Shown piece by piece: positions 12,454 through 20,183 of a stretch of 20,183 nt of DNA; the first letter of the stretch is position 1; each line of letters opens with the position of its first letter. A model generated the notes under the pieces. That model was not told the origin of the DNA, ran no database searches, and saw nothing but the letters and a program-made list of their open reading frames with translations. The stretch is from JBEATZ01 sp041178545 (GTDB lineage: Bacteria; Planctomycetota; UBA1135; UBA2386). The position numbers and the translations under genes are program-made. The stretch spans positions 1 to 20,183 of the forward strand of contig JBEGVB010000193.1 in the NCBI GenBank assembly GCA_041178545.1. Direction: 5' to 3'.

Positions 12454-15429
12454 ATGCTCGAGAACGCCCGTCGCCAGGTCCTCCTGGTTCTCCTGATCCT
12501 CGCGGCCGCAGTGGCCGTCCTGGCTGTGTTGCCCCCGCAACTGGGCCCCGACCTCCGCGGCGGCATCCAGATGATCTACGAGGTGCGGGAGGACGTGCTG
12601 CAGAAGCAGGTCGCTGCCGACCCGCAGACCAACCGCGACGCGATCATGGACCAGACGGTGTCGGTGATCGCCGAGCGCCTGGACCCCACCGGCGTGATCG
12701 ATGCCTTGGTGAGCCGACGCGGCACCAACGGCGTGCTCATCGAGATGCCGAACATGAGCCCGGCGGAGCTGAAGGCCGCCGAGGAGCGCATCAGCAGCCT
12801 CGGCAAGCTGGAGATGCGCATCGTCGCGGGCGACGACTACGACAAGAACGGCGTCAAGTTCAACCTCGCCAACGAGAAGAAGCGCCTGCAGGACTGGCTC
12901 GCGGCCGGCGGCAAGGCCCTCGTCACCGAGGACTTCAAGAACATCGAGAACTTCAACAGCCTGCCGACGGCGCAGGGCGGACCCGAGGCCTACGGCCAGG
13001 TCGCGTGGTTCGCACACTACGTGGTGCCGAGCAGCAAGAGCGCCGACGCCTGGGACTACAGCTTCGCCAAGGACTCGTCGCTGCCCGCCGTGGCGGTGTT
13101 CGAGGACACGGAGTGGAACAACCGGTTGATCACGGAGGAAGCCAAGAAGAAGCCCGCCAACGAGCGCCGGCTGCTGGAGTTCCTCGCGATCAACATGAAC
13201 GAGGTCAAGTTCACGGGCGAGGACCTCGAGCCGAGCGGCGTCCGCCCGGACGTGAGCTCTGACGGCTCCCCTGCGGTGGCCTACCTCATCAAGGCCGCCC
13301 GCGCCTCCGAGTACGCCGACTGGTCGGAGCAGTACATCGGCAAGAACAGCGCGATCATCCTCAACAACGTGGTGAAGTCCGCCCCGGTGTTCCGCAGCCG
13401 CATCCCCGGCCGCGGCCAGATCAGCGGCAACTTCACGCAGCCCGAGGTGCAGGAGTTGGTGAAGGTGCTGCGCACGGGCTCGCTCAAGGTCGAGCCCGAG
13501 CTGCAAAGCAAGGAAGTCATCGGCCCGACGCTCGGTGAGCAGTCGGTGAAGCTCGGCTTCGCGTCCATGCTCGCGGGTGCCGCGGCCGTGTTCGCGTTCA
13601 TGCTCTACTACTACCGGCTCGCCGGCGTGGTGGCGTGCGTCGCCCTGCTGCTCAACATGGTCCTGCTGTACGCCTCAGTGGTGTTCCTGCAGGCCACGCT
13701 GACCCTCCCCGGCATCGGCGGCATGGTCCTCACGATGGGCATGGCAGTCGACGCCAACGTGCTCATCTACGAGCGCATCCGCGAGGAGATCGCCCGCGGC
13801 AAGGACATGCTGCAGGCAGTGCGCGCGGGCTTCGAGCGCGCCATGTCGGCCATCGTCGACTCGAACGTCACCACGTTCCTCATTGGCATCATCCTCTACA
13901 ACGCAGGAGTGGGCCCGGTCCGCGGCTTTGCCGTGACCCTGATGGTCGGCATCGCCACGACGCTGTTCACGCAGTTCTTCGTGACGCGCCTGATCTTCCA
14001 CTACCTCGTCGAGGGCAAGAAGCTCGTCAGCTACAACGCGCGGCAGTGGTTCAGCACGATCCAGGTGGACTTCGTGCGCCACATCAAGGTCTGCGTCGCA
14101 GCCAGCGCGCTGCTCCTCCTCGGCGGCACGGCATACGCCACCTTCGGCATCCCCCGCGAGGTGCTGCTCGGCCTCGACTTCACCGGCGGTGCCAACCTCA
14201 CCATGGTGGTCGACCAGCCGCAGTCGTCGGACGAGGTGGTGGCCAAGCTCACGAACGACGCCGGGTTCACCTCCAAGTTCCGCAGCCCGCAGGTGAACAC
14301 CATGGGCACCCCGGACGCGCAGGGCAGGTCCACGTCGTTCAACATGCGCCTGAAGCTCACGGACGAGCTGCGCGCACAGATCGAGACCGACCGCAACGCG
14401 TGGCGGGCCCAGCGGGACGCAGCCAAGGAAGCGGGACAGCCGGCCCCGGCGGACTACGTGCCCCCCTACATCGCCGAGCTGCAACGCCTCTTCGGCGACA
14501 ACCTCGTGAAGCCGGGCTTCAGCGGGGCCAAGGTCGAGACGCTCCCCAACGGAGCCGCCTCGGCGCAGATCAACCTGCACTTCCAGTCACCCGTCGTCGT
14601 CGCCGCAGCACTCGAGAAGCTGGTGGCAGCCAAGCTGCCCTCCGTTGCCGTGACCGCGGACCCCGCGGGTGCCGCCGAGAGCCGCAACCTGTTCGTCGAG
14701 TGGAACGTGTTGCCGACGATCCAGTCGGTCGACCTGTTCCCCATCGTGAACGATGCGCTGATGTCGCTCACGGACACGGCCGGCAAGGCCATCGTCCTCT
14801 CCGACCCCTTCCCCGAGGCCGAGGAGATCCAAGGCCGCATGGTCGGCGAGCTGCGCAATGCCGCGATCAGCGCGCTCATCCTGTCGATGGCGCTGATCGT
14901 GTTCTACCTGCGCGTCCGATTCCACGAGTACGCCTTCGGCTTCGCGGCCGTGGTCGCGCTGGTGCACGACGTGCTGGTGGCCTTCGTGGTCGTGGCCATC
15001 TTCAACCGGTTCGGGCTCGTGAGTGCCGAGCTCAACCTCAACATGATCGCGTGCTTCCTCACGATCGTGGGCTACTCGGTCAACGACACCATCGTCATCT
15101 TCGACCGCATCCGCGAGAACTTGCACGAGCAGGAGCGGACGGGGGAGAAGATCAGTTACTCGGGCCTCATCAACCGGTCGCTCAACCAGACGCTGTCGCG
15201 CACGCTGCTCACCTCGGGCGTGACGCTGTTCGTGGTCATCGCCCAGTTCGTCGTGAACTACGGCTCGGGGTCGGACCTCGAGGCGTTCTCGTTCGCGATG
15301 ATGGTCGGCATGGTCTCGGGCGTGTACTCGACGGTGTACATCGCGGCGCCGATCCTGATCTGGATGCGCGGCAAGGGTGCCAGCACCCCCGCGGTGAAGG
15401 CCCCCGAGTCGACGGCGACCGCCAGCTGA
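12454..15429 (+). CDS. secDF: Fused SecD-SecF protein-export subunit
   Basis: SecDF uses the proton gradient to pull exported proteins through SecYEG on the periplasmic side. The 991-residue fusion has twelve expected membrane helices in two halves. The SecD half has a TM at 8-27, DLRGG at 33-37, a large periplasmic region to about 360, a TM block 368-520 and MAVDANVLIYERIREE (430-445) with D433. The SecF half has GLDFTGGAN (573-581), a periplasmic loop to about 795, and a TM block with VGYSVNDTIVIFDRIREN (872-889) including D878. The SecF loop is about 215 residues, roughly twice the usual length, and contains a charged insert (about 630-690). The ATG at 12454 fits the first TM helix. Bacillus-type fusions are about 740 residues, so this is a large form. 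It follows rplS and is separated from nadB by a strong hairpin. Confidence 0.96.
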   Translation: MLENARRQVLLVLLILAAAVAVLAVLPPQLGPDLRGGIQMIYEVREDVLQKQVAADPQTNRDAIMDQTVSVIAERLDPTGVIDALVSRRGTNGVLIEMPNMSPAELKAAEERISSLGKLEMRIVAGDDYDKNGVKFNLANEKKRLQDWLAAGGKALVTEDFKNIENFNSLPTAQGGPEAYGQVAWFAHYVVPSSKSADAWDYSFAKDSSLPAVAVFEDTEWNNRLITEEAKKKPANERRLLEFLAINMNEVKFTGEDLEPSGVRPDVSSDGSPAVAYLIKAARASEYADWSEQYIGKNSAIILNNVVKSAPVFRSRIPGRGQISGNFTQPEVQELVKVLRTGSLKVEPELQSKEVIGPTLGEQSVKLGFASMLAGAAAVFAFMLYYYRLAGVVACVALLLNMVLLYASVVFLQATLTLPGIGGMVLTMGMAVDANVLIYERIREEIARGKDMLQAVRAGFERAMSAIVDSNVTTFLIGIILYNAGVGPVRGFAVTLMVGIATTLFTQFFVTRLIFHYLVEGKKLVSYNARQWFSTIQVDFVRHIKVCVAASALLLLGGTAYATFGIPREVLLGLDFTGGANLTMVVDQPQSSDEVVAKLTNDAGFTSKFRSPQVNTMGTPDAQGRSTSFNMRLKLTDELRAQIETDRNAWRAQRDAAKEAGQPAPADYVPPYIAELQRLFGDNLVKPGFSGAKVETLPNGAASAQINLHFQSPVVVAAALEKLVAAKLPSVAVTADPAGAAESRNLFVEWNVLPTIQSVDLFPIVNDALMSLTDTAGKAIVLSDPFPEAEEIQGRMVGELRNAAISALILSMALIVFYLRVRFHEYAFGFAAVVALVHDVLVAFVVVAIFNRFGLVSAELNLNMIACFLTIVGYSVNDTIVIFDRIRENLHEQERTGEKISYSGLINRSLNQTLSRTLLTSGVTLFVVIAQFVVNYGSGSDLEAFSFAMMVGMVSGVYSTVYIAAPILIWMRGKGASTPAVKAPESTATAS

Positions 15430-15432
15430 GTT

Positions 15433-15455
15433 TGCGGCGGCCACGGGCCGCCGCA
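15433..15455 (+). terminator. Perfect 10-bp GC hairpin between secDF and nadB
   Basis: TGCGGCGGCC (15433-15442) and GGCCGCCGCA (15446-15455) pair completely with a 3-nt loop, immediately after the secDF stop and 11 bp before the nadB start. No T-tract follows, so classical intrinsic termination is uncertain. It may be a 3'-end stabiliser for the secDF message or a partial attenuator for nadB. Confidence 0.5.
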
Positions 15456-15466
15456 GTCAGGAACCC

Positions 15467-17137
15467 TTGGACCGTTCGCAGGCCACCCCCCGCTTCCCTG
15501 CACGCCTCGGCGCACTGGCCCTGCGCAGCACCCCCCTGCTGCGCACCGACGTCCTCGTGGTGGGCGGCGGGGTCGCAGGGGCAGCGGCCGCGCTCCACGC
15601 GGCAGCACAGGGTGCGGAGGTGCTGGTGCTGTCCAAGTCCCCGCTCGAGGAGACGAACACCTCGTGGGCGCAGGGCGGCATTGCCGTCTCCTTGCTCCCC
15701 GGCGACAGCACCGAGCTGCACACCCAGGACACCCTGGCGGTCGGTGCCGGCCTCGCAGACGAGTCCGTGGTGCGTGCGATCACCTCGGGTGCCAAGGGTG
15801 CCCTGCAGTGGCTGGAGTCGCTGGGCACCTCGTTCGACCGTGCCGAGGGGCAGCTGGCGCTCTCGCGGGAGGGAGCCCACAGCATCGCCCGCGTCGTGCA
15901 CTCCAACGGCGACGCAACCGGTGCCGAGATGCAGCGTGCGCTCAAGGCGGCGATGCTCCAGACGCCCAACGTGACCCTCCGCACGAACGCCTTCGTCCGC
16001 GACCTCATGGTCGTGGACGGGAACTGCGTGGGCGCCGTGGTGACGATCGACGGGGTCGAGCTTGCCGTCGAGGCAGGTGCAGTGGTGATGGCGAGCGGCG
16101 GCTGCGGCCAGATCTACCGCGAGACCACCAACCCCACGGGTGCGAGCGGCGACGGGCATGCGCTGTGCTTCCGCGCGGGCGCGCAGCTGGCGGACATGGA
16201 GTTCGTCCAGTTCCACCCAACCACCCTCTACATCGCAGGTGCGGCGCGCTCGCTGATCAGTGAGGTGGTCCGAGGCGCTGGAGCGCACCTGATCGACCGC
16301 AACGGCACGCGCTTCATGCCGGCCCTCCACCCGATGGCGGAACTGGCGCCGCGCGACGTGGTGAGCAGGGCGATCCTCGACCAGATGGTCGCCACGGGCG
16401 ACACGAACGTGTACCTCGACCTGCGGCCGGTCAGCGGGGACGCGCACAAGCGGTTCCCATCCATCAGCCGGATCTGTTCCGGTTTCGACATCGACATCGC
16501 CCGCGACCCCATCCCGGTCCGCCCCGGCGCCCACTACTTCGTGGGTGGCGTGGTCACCGACGAGCACGCGCGCACCTCGGTGCAACGGCTCTATGCAGTG
16601 GGCGAGGTTGCCTCCACCGGCCTGCACGGCGCAAACCGGCTCGCCTCCAACTCGCTCCTCGAGGGAGCCGTGATGGGCGCGCGCGCAGGTGCGCATGCAG
16701 CGACCACCAGCCGCAGCCGCGGCGACGGGCTGCCGCGCTCGATGCCCGGCCCCGAGCTCGCGGAGAACCCCCCCCGCATCATCCAGGACGACCTCCTCTA
16801 CTCCCTCAAGAGCCTCATGTGGCGCCAGGTGGGCCTGAAGCGCGACGCCGCGGGCCTCGAGGACGCCAGGTCCCGCATCGGGTTCTGGCACCACTACCTG
16901 ATGCGTTCTCCCCTCACCGACCGGCGCGCGTGGGAGCTTGCCAACATGCTCACGGTTGCCGCCCTGGTCACCGAGTCCAGCCTGCGCCGAGAGGAGTCGC
17001 GAGGCACCCACTTCCGGAACGACCACACCACCCGGGACGACCGGAACTGGCGCCGGAGGATCCTGCTGCAGCGGACGCAGGAAGGCACCATTGGCGTAGC
17101 ACTCGGGCCACTCACCCTCGCGGGCGATCCACGCTAG
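15467..17137 (+). CDS. nadB: L-aspartate oxidase
   Basis: NadB is an FAD enzyme that oxidises L-aspartate to iminoaspartate, the first step of de novo NAD synthesis. The 556-residue protein has the FAD-binding DVLVVGGGVAGAAAAL (28-43). NTSWAQGGIAVSL (64-76) distinguishes it from succinate dehydrogenase SdhA. It also has ASGGCGQIY, FVQFHPTTLY, the active-site region APRDVVSRAI (R296) and HYFVGGVVTDEHARTS, plus LHGANRLASNSLLEG near the FAD site. The C-terminal helical domain (RSRIGFWHHYLM to the end) is present. The TTG at 15467 is the only sensible start, with AGGAA a few bases upstream, and it gives a 25-residue leader before the FAD strand. No nadA or nadC is nearby, so the pathway must be completed elsewhere. 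Confidence 0.95.
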   Translation: MDRSQATPRFPARLGALALRSTPLLRTDVLVVGGGVAGAAAALHAAAQGAEVLVLSKSPLEETNTSWAQGGIAVSLLPGDSTELHTQDTLAVGAGLADESVVRAITSGAKGALQWLESLGTSFDRAEGQLALSREGAHSIARVVHSNGDATGAEMQRALKAAMLQTPNVTLRTNAFVRDLMVVDGNCVGAVVTIDGVELAVEAGAVVMASGGCGQIYRETTNPTGASGDGHALCFRAGAQLADMEFVQFHPTTLYIAGAARSLISEVVRGAGAHLIDRNGTRFMPALHPMAELAPRDVVSRAILDQMVATGDTNVYLDLRPVSGDAHKRFPSISRICSGFDIDIARDPIPVRPGAHYFVGGVVTDEHARTSVQRLYAVGEVASTGLHGANRLASNSLLEGAVMGARAGAHAATTSRSRGDGLPRSMPGPELAENPPRIIQDDLLYSLKSLMWRQVGLKRDAAGLEDARSRIGFWHHYLMRSPLTDRRAWELANMLTVAALVTESSLRREESRGTHFRNDHTTRDDRNWRRRILLQRTQEGTIGVALGPLTLAGDPR

Positions 17138-17185
17138 TCTCTTGCCGTCACCTGCGCATGCGCGCAGGCCCGCATCCAGCACACC

Positions 17186-18499
17186 TTGAGCCCGTCCCAC
17201 CAGAGTTCGTCGCGAAGGCCCGCCTCCAACGAAGCCGTCCTGTTCGGGATCGTCCCCCCCGGTGACCCGCGGACCGCTGCGGAGGCGCTCCACGAGCTCC
17301 AGCTGCTCGCAGGCACGGCAGAGTTCCAGGTCGCCGGCTGCATGGTGCAGCACCGCAGGCAGCCCGACCCGCACTCGTACATGGGCACAGGGAAGCTGGA
17401 CGAGCTCGCGGACGTCGTGAAGCTCGCCCGCTGCAGTGCCGTCATCTGCGACGATTCGCTCACCCCCAACCAGGCACGCAACATCGAGGAATCGGTGGAC
17501 GTGCCGGTCATCGACCGGAGCGAACTGATCCTGCAGATCTTCTCGATGCATGCGCGCACCCCGCAGGCAAAGCTGCAGGTCGAGCTCGCAGCCCTCGAGT
17601 ACGAGATGCCGCGCCTCAAGCGCAAGTGGTCGCACCTCGAGCGCCAGCGAGGCGGCATCGGCGTCCGCGGCGGTGCCGGCGAGAAGCAGATCGACGTGGA
17701 CCGTCACCTGCTGCGCCAGCGCATCTCGTCGATCACAAAGGACCTGAAACGCATCGAGGCCCACAAGGAACGCGAGGTCTCCGCGCGCCCCGAGCTCTTC
17801 ACCGTCGCGCTCGTCGGCTACACCAATGCCGGCAAGTCATCGATGATGAACCGGCTCACCAGTGCAGGGGTGCTTGCGGAGAACAAGCTGTTCTCGACCC
17901 TGGACACCCGCACGCGGCCCTGGCGCCTCAGCGGCGGCAGGACCATCCTGCTGACGGACACGGTGGGATTCATCCGCAAGCTGCCGCACCAGCTGGTGGC
18001 GAGCTTCCATGCCACGCTGCAGGAGGCGCTCAACGCGGACCTGCTGCTGGTTCTGGTCGATGGGTCCAGCCCCGAGGCCACGGAGCAACTGCGCACGGTG
18101 CACGAGGTGCTCGACCAGCTGGGGGCGGGTGAGCTGCCGCGCATCACGGTCGTGAACAAGCTGGACCTGGTGAAGGACCGAAGCATGCTGCACGGCATCT
18201 ACCAGCTCGACCCGCGTGCCGTGGCAGTCTCCGTCCACAGCGGCGAGGGCATCGAGCAGCTGATGGCGTCGATGCAGGACCATCTCGCCTCCGTCGAGAA
18301 CCGCGTCGAGATCCTGTTGCCGCACCGGGCTGGCGGACTGCGGGCGGAGATCCGTGCAAAGGCGACCGTCCTGAGCGAGTTCTTCACCGAGGCCGGGTGC
18401 CTGATGGAGATCCAGGCATCGCCTGCCCTGCTGGGGCGGCTGCTGGCAGAGGGTGCGAGCCTTGCGGAGCCCGGCGACCGACCGGCTCCCGAGTCGTGA
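17186..18499 (+). CDS. hflX: GTPase HflX (ribosome-splitting factor)
   Basis: HflX binds the 50S subunit and splits stalled or hibernating ribosomes, notably under heat stress. The 437-residue protein has the HflX N-terminal domain with SYMGTGKLDEL and ICDDSLTPNQARNIEE, then the linker GGIGVRGGAGEKQIDVDRH (156-174). The GTPase domain has G1 GYTNAGKSS (211-219), the G2 region TLDTRTR, G3 DTVGFI (258-263), G4 NKLD (324-327) and a G5-like VSVHSGEG. The family's usual RGPGE reads RGGAGE here, one residue longer. The TTG at 17186 lacks a clear Shine-Dalgarno, but no better start lies before conserved sequence. It follows nadB after 48 bp and converges on the pyruvate carboxylase gene with a 17-bp gap. 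Confidence 0.95.
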   Translation: MSPSHQSSSRRPASNEAVLFGIVPPGDPRTAAEALHELQLLAGTAEFQVAGCMVQHRRQPDPHSYMGTGKLDELADVVKLARCSAVICDDSLTPNQARNIEESVDVPVIDRSELILQIFSMHARTPQAKLQVELAALEYEMPRLKRKWSHLERQRGGIGVRGGAGEKQIDVDRHLLRQRISSITKDLKRIEAHKEREVSARPELFTVALVGYTNAGKSSMMNRLTSAGVLAENKLFSTLDTRTRPWRLSGGRTILLTDTVGFIRKLPHQLVASFHATLQEALNADLLLVLVDGSSPEATEQLRTVHEVLDQLGAGELPRITVVNKLDLVKDRSMLHGIYQLDPRAVAVSVHSGEGIEQLMASMQDHLASVENRVEILLPHRAGGLRAEIRAKATVLSEFFTEAGCLMEIQASPALLGRLLAEGASLAEPGDRPAPES

Positions 18500-18509
18500 G
18501 CCGAGCCGG
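18482..18509. terminator. Possible bidirectional terminator hairpin between hflX and pyc
   Basis: CCGGCTC (18482-18488) can pair with GAGCCGG (18503-18509) around a 14-nt loop. A competing 6-bp pairing uses 18498-18503. The hairpin spans the hflX stop codon and sits in the short gap between convergent genes, where a two-way terminator is expected. No T-tract is seen on either strand. Confidence 0.35.
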
Positions 18510-18516
18510 GCCGTGA

Positions 18517-20183
18517 TCAGGCCTGCGGGTCGATCACGACAAGCAGGTCCTGCGCCTTCACCGCGGCCTTGAGGTCGGTGCAGATCTCGCGCACGGTGCC
18601 GCTGACCGGGGCGCGGACCATGGTCTCCATCTTCATGGCCTCCAGCGCGAGCAGTGGCTCGCCTGCCTTCACGACGGCGTTCTCCTTGCAGTGGATGGCG
18701 ATCACCTTGCCGGGCATGGGTGCCCCAACCTCGCCCGGTTTCGCCGCGTCGGCGCGCCGGCGCGCCTCGGTCTCGGGGGCCTTCGAACGGTCGAGCACCG
18801 TCACCTGGCGCGCCTGCCCGTTGAGCTTGTAGTAGGCCGTGACGTTGCCTTCCTCGTCTGCGTCGCCCACCGCCTCCAGCGAGATCACGAGCGTCTTGCC
18901 CGGCTCGATCTCGACCCACACCTCCTGCCCCGGCTCGAGGCCGTAGAAGTAGGCCGAGGTGGGGAGCAGCGACACGTCGCCACAGCGCTGCTCGAAGGCG
19001 AAGTGGTCGTCGAGCACTCGCGGGTAGAGGGCGTGGCTCACCACCTCGCGCTGCGACGGCACGCGCCCGAGCTTGGTGGTGAGTTTCACCGTGGCGGCAT
19101 CGAAGTCGTATGGGGCAAGGCCCTGGCCAGGCAGGCCCTGCACGACCGAAAGGCCCTTCAGCACCGCGGTGCGGAGGTCCTCGGGGAACCCACCCGGCGG
19201 ACGACCGAGTTCGCCGCGGAAGTACTGCACCACGCTCTGCGGGAAGTCGAGGCGCGTCGCACGCGCCAGCACCTCCTGCCGCGTGGCGGCAACGGATTCG
19301 TCGAAGCGCTCGCGCGTCCGCAGCAGGTCGTTCTGCACGAGGAAGATTGCGAAGTCACCCACCATCTTGGAGGAGGGTGTCACCTTGGGGATGTCCCCCA
19401 CCAACTGGTTGACGACCGCAAATGCGTAGCGGACGTCGGCCCACCGCTCGAGCAGCCCGAGCGACGCAGCCTGAGGCCGGAGGTTGCTGTACTGGCCACC
19501 GGGGATCTCGTGGAAGTAGACCTCGGACGTCGAGCTCTTGAGCCCGCACTCGAACGGGCTGTAGAGGTCGCGTACCTCTTCCCAGTAGTCGCACAGCGGC
19601 TGCAGCGACTTGTTGGTGAGCCCGGTCTCGTGGCGTGAGCCGCGCAGCGCGGCGATGAGTGAGTTGACCGAGGGCTGGCTCGTGAGGCCGGCCATCGGTG
19701 CGAGCGCGACGTCGACGATGTGCACGCCAGAGTCGATGGCCGCCATGTAGGTGGCGATGCCGTTGCCCGACGTGTCGTGGGTGTGCAGGTGGATGGGCAG
19801 GTCGGTGACCTCGCGGAGCCGCGAGACCAGGATCCGAGCCGCCTGGGGCCGCAGCAAGCCGGCCATGTCCTTCACGCAGAGGATGTGCGCGCCCATGTCC
19901 TCGATGCGCTTTGCGAGGTCGGCGTAGTAGTCGATCGAGTACTTCGTGCGGCGCGGGTTGTCGACGTCGCCCGTGTAGCACATGGCCACCTCGGCGACCT
20001 TGCCGGTCTGGAGGATGCGACGGACGGACACGCCCATCGACTCCAGGTCGTTGAGGCTGTCGAAGACGCGGAACACGTCGATGCCCGCTTGGGCAGCCTC
20101 GTCGATGAACGCCTCGACGACGTTGTCGGGGTAGCTCGTGTAGCCGACGGCGTTGGCGCCACGGAGCAGCATCTGCTGCAGCA
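18517..20183 (-). CDS. pyc: Pyruvate carboxylase, carboxyltransferase and biotin-carrier part (N-terminus beyond window)
   Basis: The C-terminal 555 residues of a biotin enzyme that makes oxaloacetate from pyruvate, bicarbonate and ATP. The visible start is internal (LQQMLLRGANAVGYTSYPDN), inside the carboxyltransferase barrel. Landmarks are RVFDSLNDL, the catalytic-lysine region CVKDMAGLL (Lys codon 19870-19872), IHLHTHDTSGNG with metal-binding histidines, and the allosteric region EVWVEIEPGKTLVI with YYKLNGQAR, which marks pyruvate carboxylase. The biotin-carrier domain has EAMKMET, with the biotinylated Lys codon at 18631-18633, about 38 residues from the end. The biotin carboxylase domain should lie to the right of the window. 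A separate-subunit oxaloacetate decarboxylase alpha chain is the main alternative, but the allosteric-domain sequence favours pyruvate carboxylase. Confidence 0.93.
   Translation of the reverse strand, partial: LQQMLLRGANAVGYTSYPDNVVEAFIDEAAQAGIDVFRVFDSLNDLESMGVSVRRILQTGKVAEVAMCYTGDVDNPRRTKYSIDYYADLAKRIEDMGAHILCVKDMAGLLRPQAARILVSRLREVTDLPIHLHTHDTSGNGIATYMAAIDSGVHIVDVALAPMAGLTSQPSVNSLIAALRGSRHETGLTNKSLQPLCDYWEEVRDLYSPFECGLKSSTSEVYFHEIPGGQYSNLRPQAASLGLLERWADVRYAFAVVNQLVGDIPKVTPSSKMVGDFAIFLVQNDLLRTRERFDESVAATRQEVLARATRLDFPQSVVQYFRGELGRPPGGFPEDLRTAVLKGLSVVQGLPGQGLAPYDFDAATVKLTTKLGRVPSQREVVSHALYPRVLDDHFAFEQRCGDVSLLPTSAYFYGLEPGQEVWVEIEPGKTLVISLEAVGDADEEGNVTAYYKLNGQARQVTVLDRSKAPETEARRRADAAKPGEVGAPMPGKVIAIHCKENAVVKAGEPLLALEAMKMETMVRAPVSGTVREICTDLKAAVKAQDLLVVIDPQA

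Noticed and set aside
15236..17764. 842-residue minus-strand open frame opposite nadB and hflX
   Set aside because: Antisense shadow caused by GC-rich codon bias. The plus strand holds two well-conserved genes there.
1..20183. CRISPR arrays, tRNA/rRNA genes, insertion sequences, prophage or attachment sites
   Set aside because: No spaced direct-repeat array, no tRNA-like cloverleaf with a CCA end, no transposase or integrase motifs, and no terminal inverted repeats were seen on either strand.

Overview
The window is GC-rich, gene-dense bacterial chromosome with a diderm (Gram-negative-type) envelope toolkit. I see no mobile element, CRISPR array, rRNA or tRNA. The best guess for the host is a planctomycete (Planctomycetota) or a close relative. 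The reasons are an ECF-type sigma factor carrying a membrane segment and carboxypeptidase-regulatory-like repeats, a fused SecDF with an enlarged SecF loop, weak Shine-Dalgarno use with GTG and TTG starts, and many short conserved housekeeping operons. The phylum is inferred from memory of family traits and was not tested by phylogeny.

Left part, minus strand (1-2838): an HU/IHF-type DNA-binding protein, a 64-residue membrane protein with a charged helical tail, and a long sigma factor whose C-terminus becomes a membrane-anchored chain of extracytoplasmic beta-sandwich repeats and runs off the left edge. Divergent from HU is a Kdo/WaaP-like small kinase (2934-3674) whose catalytic loop looks degenerate. 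It converges on a minus-strand operon of trpS, a small putative lipoprotein and an exported TPR protein (6258 down to 3661), with 4-bp and 11-bp overlaps.

Middle part, plus strand (6367-10532): four tightly coupled genes. First is a tryptophan-rich predicted lipoprotein built from about 19 copies of a roughly 20-residue motif centred on aromatic-Pro-hydrophobic. Then come the MCE/Mla-type permease (mlaE), its ATPase (mlaF) and an MCE-domain protein (mlaD) with six 34-residue C-terminal repeats. No mlaA, mlaB or mlaC is present. I read this as a lipid-trafficking system in which the repeat lipoprotein may be an unrecognised outer-membrane-side partner. It is the most interesting locus here.

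Right part: riboflavin synthase (minus) diverges from a plus-strand cluster trmD-rplS-secDF, followed by nadB and hflX. hflX converges on the C-terminal part of a pyruvate carboxylase gene that runs off the right edge.

No gap between genes exceeds 300 bases. The largest is the 108-bp divergent region 6259-6366. Three strong GC hairpins lie at gene boundaries (12410-12435, 15433-15455, 18482-18509), none followed by a clear T-tract.
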